This document shows, piece by piece, positions 49,501 to 55,500 of a DNA stretch of 64,000 nucleotides. The notes beneath the pieces were generated by a model. It saw nothing but the letters and a program-made list of their open reading frames with translations. It was not told the DNA's origin and did not search any database. Both the position numbers and the translations under genes were made by a program. The stretch covers positions 25,504,429 to 25,568,428 of the forward strand of contig OZ024900.1 in the NCBI GenBank assembly GCA_964017195.1, read 5' to 3'. The DNA is from Siderastrea radians. Lineage: Eukaryota; Cnidaria; Anthozoa; Scleractinia; Rhizangiidae. Every line of letters starts with the position of its first letter. Within the stretch, counting starts at the first letter, position 1.

Positions 49501-52500
49501 AAAAGCGAAACTGCGAATGTAACTTGAACTAAAAAGCGAAAGTTATGATGTTAGAAAGAGAATTAGAGTAAACTAGCAAGTTTTTTCCAGAGATTATTTT
49601 TAGTTCACGGAGCATTGCACTGAATTTGAATTTGCATACTGTGAGTCTCAAAATAAATTGTGCGAGCGATGTGGGAACAAATCGAACCTTTCTAGATCTT
49701 TTGCGCACTTAATCCTTCGATGATAATTGAAATAGTAAATGAAACTCATGTTGAAACTCAAAGACAATGCCAACTGTAAAAGAATTTGTAAGAAATAGCG
49801 ATATATAGCCCGGAGTTAGTTTCAGTTCAAAAGCGCATCAAATTTGCATAACGGGTGAAATCTGACCTTTTCAATGAACGTCAGATGGCATGTAACGCAA
49901 CAATTCTATCTCTATGATATCCGTTTTATTTCTTCTAGCTGTTGCAAATGGCTCGAGTTTCCATTTCTTTCTTCGACTAACGTTAGCGTTCGGCAAAAGT
50001 GCTCAGAAGTCACGGTTTGTGAATCATGGTAAAAGCAATAATCATGTGAAATCTATCACATTGTAAAATCATCGGCGCGCGACGTCTCGCCTATTGAAGT
50101 TAATTAATCTTTGAAACAAGGGAAACAAAAGGCTATTCAAATACCACCGCGTCCTATTCTTTACCGCGGTATTTTTGACCGCAAAAAACCGAGGTAAAAC
50201 CGGAGTTTTCAAAGAAGTTAGACGAGGTTTTCCCGAGGTCAAACCGGAGATACAAACTGCGATTCCACCTCGGCAGTATCGCGGAATATGCACCAATACT
50301 TTCGAGCGGTACTGTACCCATTGCTAAAGGTGTACATGTTTGGCTTTTCCTGGGACTGCTGTTTGAGAGTAATCACTGTTGCTGATTTATTTCCTTTGAT
50401 GGTAATCTATTTATCACACTATGATTACTTTCTACCAGAAACAACTGAAATAAGACTTTTACTTTACTGTATAAAGCAAATGACTTGTATCAACAAGAAT
50501 GCTGAAGAAAAAATCCCTGATTGCAGGTTATTCTACCTAAGCACATGGGGTGCAGAGTAGCACAGTGCTCTCCATAGCTTTCCCGCTGATTTTTAACTTT
50601 ATCTTTATTCATCTCTACACATAATTCATCAGAATAGTAATAACTATTGACAAAAACTAAACGTAACTGAGAAAGGACGAAAAATAGCAAAACCAATACC
50701 AAGCCCACAACTTACAATGATGGTTGAATTATTATTAAGGGAGAAGAAAAAGAGAACTTAAGAAAAAATAGTAATTATACAAAACTATATAATGAGGGTG
50801 ATTTGAGCAAATAACTGACTGAGCAGATACTCCAAGGCAAGATTAAGTTTTTAGCTTTCAACAATAAACAAAATCCTTCATGACAATGTCGCAGTCCACA
50901 GATATGAACTTGGTATAATTTCTTTATATAGAACAAGCATACCACACCTAGATGGTAATTTCTGAAAGCAAGTTACACTAAATCAGCTGCCATAACATCT
51001 TGTGCTTACCAACTAAAAACCCTTACCCGAGGGTCCTAACCAGATAGTCAACGTCAACTAATCTCATTGACTCTTGAAAGCTAGGACCACAAAATTCCAG
51101 AGGGGGGGGGGGGGAGTTTAATGTTAGTGGACATTAAGCAGGAACTTATCAATACACTTATTTTCACAAACAAGCATTTTATTTAGTAGAGAACCTTACA
51201 CATACAAGGATTTGAGAAAAAATAACACTAACCAGAAAAAGAAAAAAGGGCATGGGGAAACATTTATAGCCTAAAATGCATAGGGATTGTTTTACATTGC
51301 AGCCATACTACGTATGAGGAGGATGACAACAATTTACAGCATGTTCAACTGCAAACCAAACTATGTACATAAAGCAAACTACACAACACCAAGTGGAACT
51401 TTAAAACAAGATAAAAACATAATACTTGTGTCATAGGAATAAGTGATTACAAACCAATCACATAACAGATTGTCAGGAAATCATTCTACTTCCTTAAAGT
51501 TTCCCTTCTTGACTGGAAGCCAACAGTTTATAGGGCTGGAAATAATTTTTGGACATTCACCGGTCTAGACGAGCGGCCAAATACATTTTAGCTCGGCCAT
51601 ACCTAGTTTCTGATCGGACAAATATAAATACGTACTTTTTGGGTTATAAAGCACATATCACTAAAATACTTGGTCATAAGATGTGCCCTGAACTGAAGAA
51701 AAATTTTTTAAAAGTTTATTTCAATCACAATTGAATTCGCTTATAACCAAGCTAGCCGAAAGTGAGATAGTAAACAATGGCATAAAAGTCATTTGCACAA
51801 ACACGGGCACACAAGTTTTCGGTAATTAAACAAAAGCGAAATTGTCACACCCGTAAAAAAAAAGCTAAAATGTCACACTGCAATGACTTACAACTTAAGT
51901 TAATGCTGTTTTGATTCGTGTTGCCAATAATGGGAAAAGAAAACTGCTGATCACAACTTGCTGTGCCGATAAGTTTCACCGTCGCACTGAGTAGTGAAGG
52001 TGAATAGGGAAAAACTCGCCCCAAATGTCATCTTCAAAAAAATATGATGACTGAAAATCCAGGCGCTACCTAAGATGAAAGTGTCACTGGGTGGATGAAG
52101 AAGGTAGGTTTCCTTTATCGACTAACAATCCAACAATGTTGTCTGACAAAAAAGATGATGTGTTCGAGGTTTAGTGTGTGACAGCATCATGTTACTGAGC
52201 ACGTGCTTATATGCATCTACGGCTTTTTTACATTGTTTCTCAAACCGTTCTGTCACTAAAGTCTCCGTTAAAATGTTCTCGCATTTAAACGGAATGTTGA
52301 TGATGCAAAAATGTCAACCTCCAACAATGTTTCTCTTTTGCTAATAGCCTAATGTTAATGAAAAAATCGAGGTCTTTAGAATTTGTTGCCAGAAAATATT
52401 TGTCTATAAGACACCCCGAATTAGCGATGTAATTTTCGACAGAAATAGTGCTTTCGGAAAAAAAGAAAAAAGAAAAAGAAAATGGTGCTACCTGTAACCG

Positions 52501-55500
52501 AAAAAAAATACGGACATATGCAGCAGAAAATTTAGTTTATTTCAATTTGATCAAATATGACCAATTAACATGACTGGCAAAGCAAACATTTGACCGGTCA
52601 AACCCCCAATCAGGCCGGACATTGTCCGTTGACCGGCCATTATTTCCAGCCCTGAGTTTAGAATATAAAACGTTCTCCAAGATGAAGGGTTCTCATTGAG
52701 TTTTAGAGTAAATGGGTAAGATGTAATAGTAGGCAGCTTGGCAATCAACAGGTCTTCTGATATTACGTGATGATGCATGCGATCGCATAATTCATGCAAA
52801 ATCGCACAAAATTGCACAACTTCAACACAACAAACAATCAATTACCTCTTTTACTGGAAAAATCTGCAGCTACACGTCATTTCGGGTTGATTTTTCTTTC
52901 AAAAAACACTCAGAAAACATCTGCAACTGTTGTAATCGATCAAACTTCCAGGCATTTTTTACCTTTTTGCATCTGGGGCCTGGCACTAGTTTTCATTCTT
53001 AAGCGATTGCCTACTGGGGCAGCGTAAACAATCCTTTTGTGTGAACTGACTAATCAGAAATTTCCATATATATTCATGACTGCTGACGTATGATCCTTCT
53101 ATATATCCACGTTGTAAGTATCAACGAGATAAAAACCGGGAAAAGCACTCATTTCTGTAGCGAACATGTAGCGATTGTCATCGAAAACGAGACAAACGCC
53201 CTCACGGATAATTTTGTAGTTAAAACGGCCACCATTCCTTGGAAAGAAAAGACAAGATTGCATCTTACGGTGAACCTCACTGCAAAAGATAGGGCAGTAA
53301 AATATCCCGAAGATACCTTTCACGTGGATGATGGCCTGTTGTTTTGTTCGTCATGCAATGTCGTCATTGATCATCTACGAAAGTGTGTGGTGGACAAAGA
53401 CCTCGAAGCGGCCAGTCACGAGCAGAACGTTGAAAAAAACCAAAGAAGCAAGCAGTAAACAAATTTTGACAGTCTGTCTGGAAACAGACTGAAAATAAAC
53501 TACAGATGTGATGTATTTGACTTTTGAATCTCATTATTTTTTCATTCATGCGAAGCCTGTTTCAAAATTTGTCCAGAGTTACATGTAGAGGATTGATTAT
53601 TGTTCCTTTAAGTGTCAACTGTGCTTTTGGACAGTATAAAAGTAGTTTTCTATCTCTGAGACCTAGTAAAACAAGGTAAAAATAGCTCAGAAAAATCGCA
53701 TAATTTGCCGCATAATGGTCCTTTCCTGCCGCATAATTTACCCTAAAAAAGCCACATAAATTTTGATATTTTTCCGCACCCTATCAGAAGGCCTGAATCA
53801 AGTACGAAAGGCATGAGCTTCTAGGGGGTCCCCAGAAAAATTTGAAAATCTAGAGGCTCAGAATTGCCATTTCATGCATTTTCAGCAAGACATTTTTGAT
53901 TAAAAAATCTCAATTTTGAACAAGCCAAACAAAAAAAAAACCTAAGAATTTCACTGTCATTCCTAACCATCGATTCTACAATCAATGGTTTCACATCCGC
54001 CGCCTTTAAAGACTGCACATTTATAACCATTGATGATTCCATGTTTGGACTACCTGTGTTTCGAGCGCCTTCTCACTGTCAGTTTTCATCATTGTTCTTT
54101 GTGTCATTGATCTCACTGATGCATTTGAAGCCATTTTGAAAGCTTCCCGTATGTATAAATTAGATAAGACAACTGAAATCACTGCAGACTGAACCAAAGC
54201 GAAAGACAAAGTAACACAGATGCATGTTGGGATGGATTGTGATTGCGGGTGCATCACTCCAAAACAAGATGGCCAATTGAGGATCGGTCGCATTGGAAAA
54301 CACATGTCTGACAGAAATTGAGAGAGAGCATAATCAGGAAGGCATTTACACAGAAGTAAATTTTGTTACTGAATGTGGAAACATTTGACGAGAAACCTGC
54401 TGGGTCATTAGTTTTTCGTGTAAGTGAGATCAAATTTTTATTTATTTACATTGCTTTGTACCATTTTCACTGTTCATTTAGGTCTGTTTAACACATAGTA
54501 AGTCCTTTCACCAAAAAGTAGGAGGCTCAAAACTCAAAGTAGCCGGTTTTTTAGCCGGCCGCCAGCACTTATTGAAAACACTGGACATGTACTATTTGGA
54601 AGGTTCATTTGAGTGCTCTCACTTCCTGACTTCTTTGCCAGTAGTATAAATAACTGACTATTATAGTAGAAACTTATGCTATATGAATACAGATATGCAA
54701 ACAGCTGAGTATTTCAAGGAGTCAGTTTTGATGTTGTTAAGCTCTTAGGCACAACAACAACAACAAGAAAAATAAAAACCTGACGAGTGAAAATACCAAG
54801 CTGTATAACTGTGTTTTGTGTCAAGGTGCACAGTCAGGGGGAGGCACAGCCAAATTAAGAAGTGTATGATAAGCCCTCACATTTGTGCTCATTTCAGTGC
54901 ATATGGAGGAGAGAAAAAATTTCTAAAGCAATTAAACAAAGTTTTTGTGAAGCTTGTTATATTGTCATCATAGCAGTAAAACAAGAACGTTTCACACCAG
55001 ATTCTAATGTTTCTTCTGCTTGCACTTCTTATTTTGTTCCTGGGGACACTGTTACGGATTGGCATGTGCGAAAAATACCCACTTCTGGTCATGCTGATTG
55101 ACTTCAAAACATTTGACCACTCTTATTGCTCTTTTGGGGAATTGAATACTCGTTTTTGCCCAGAGTTTTTGTGTTTTCCACCGTGACTGCAGCCACTTGT
55201 CTCAGCCATTTTGGATTCGGCACTCCAAACTTGAAAAAATTATTGATTCTAGTAACTGGCGCCTGTGCTTATGTGATAGTGTCCCTTTAAAGGGGCATAG
55301 TGACGAGGATTTCACAGATGTTTGGTCAAAACTGTGCCAAAATTATCGGTAGCTAACTTTATCCATGCCCAACATTGTGTTTGAACATTCAAAGGAACAT
55401 ATTAACTTAATTTCATTAAGAGAAAACAAACCATGACCATTTAATATCGATTTAAGGTCAACACACTAAAAGAATTTGAAAAGTTGAGCCTCATTTTTTC

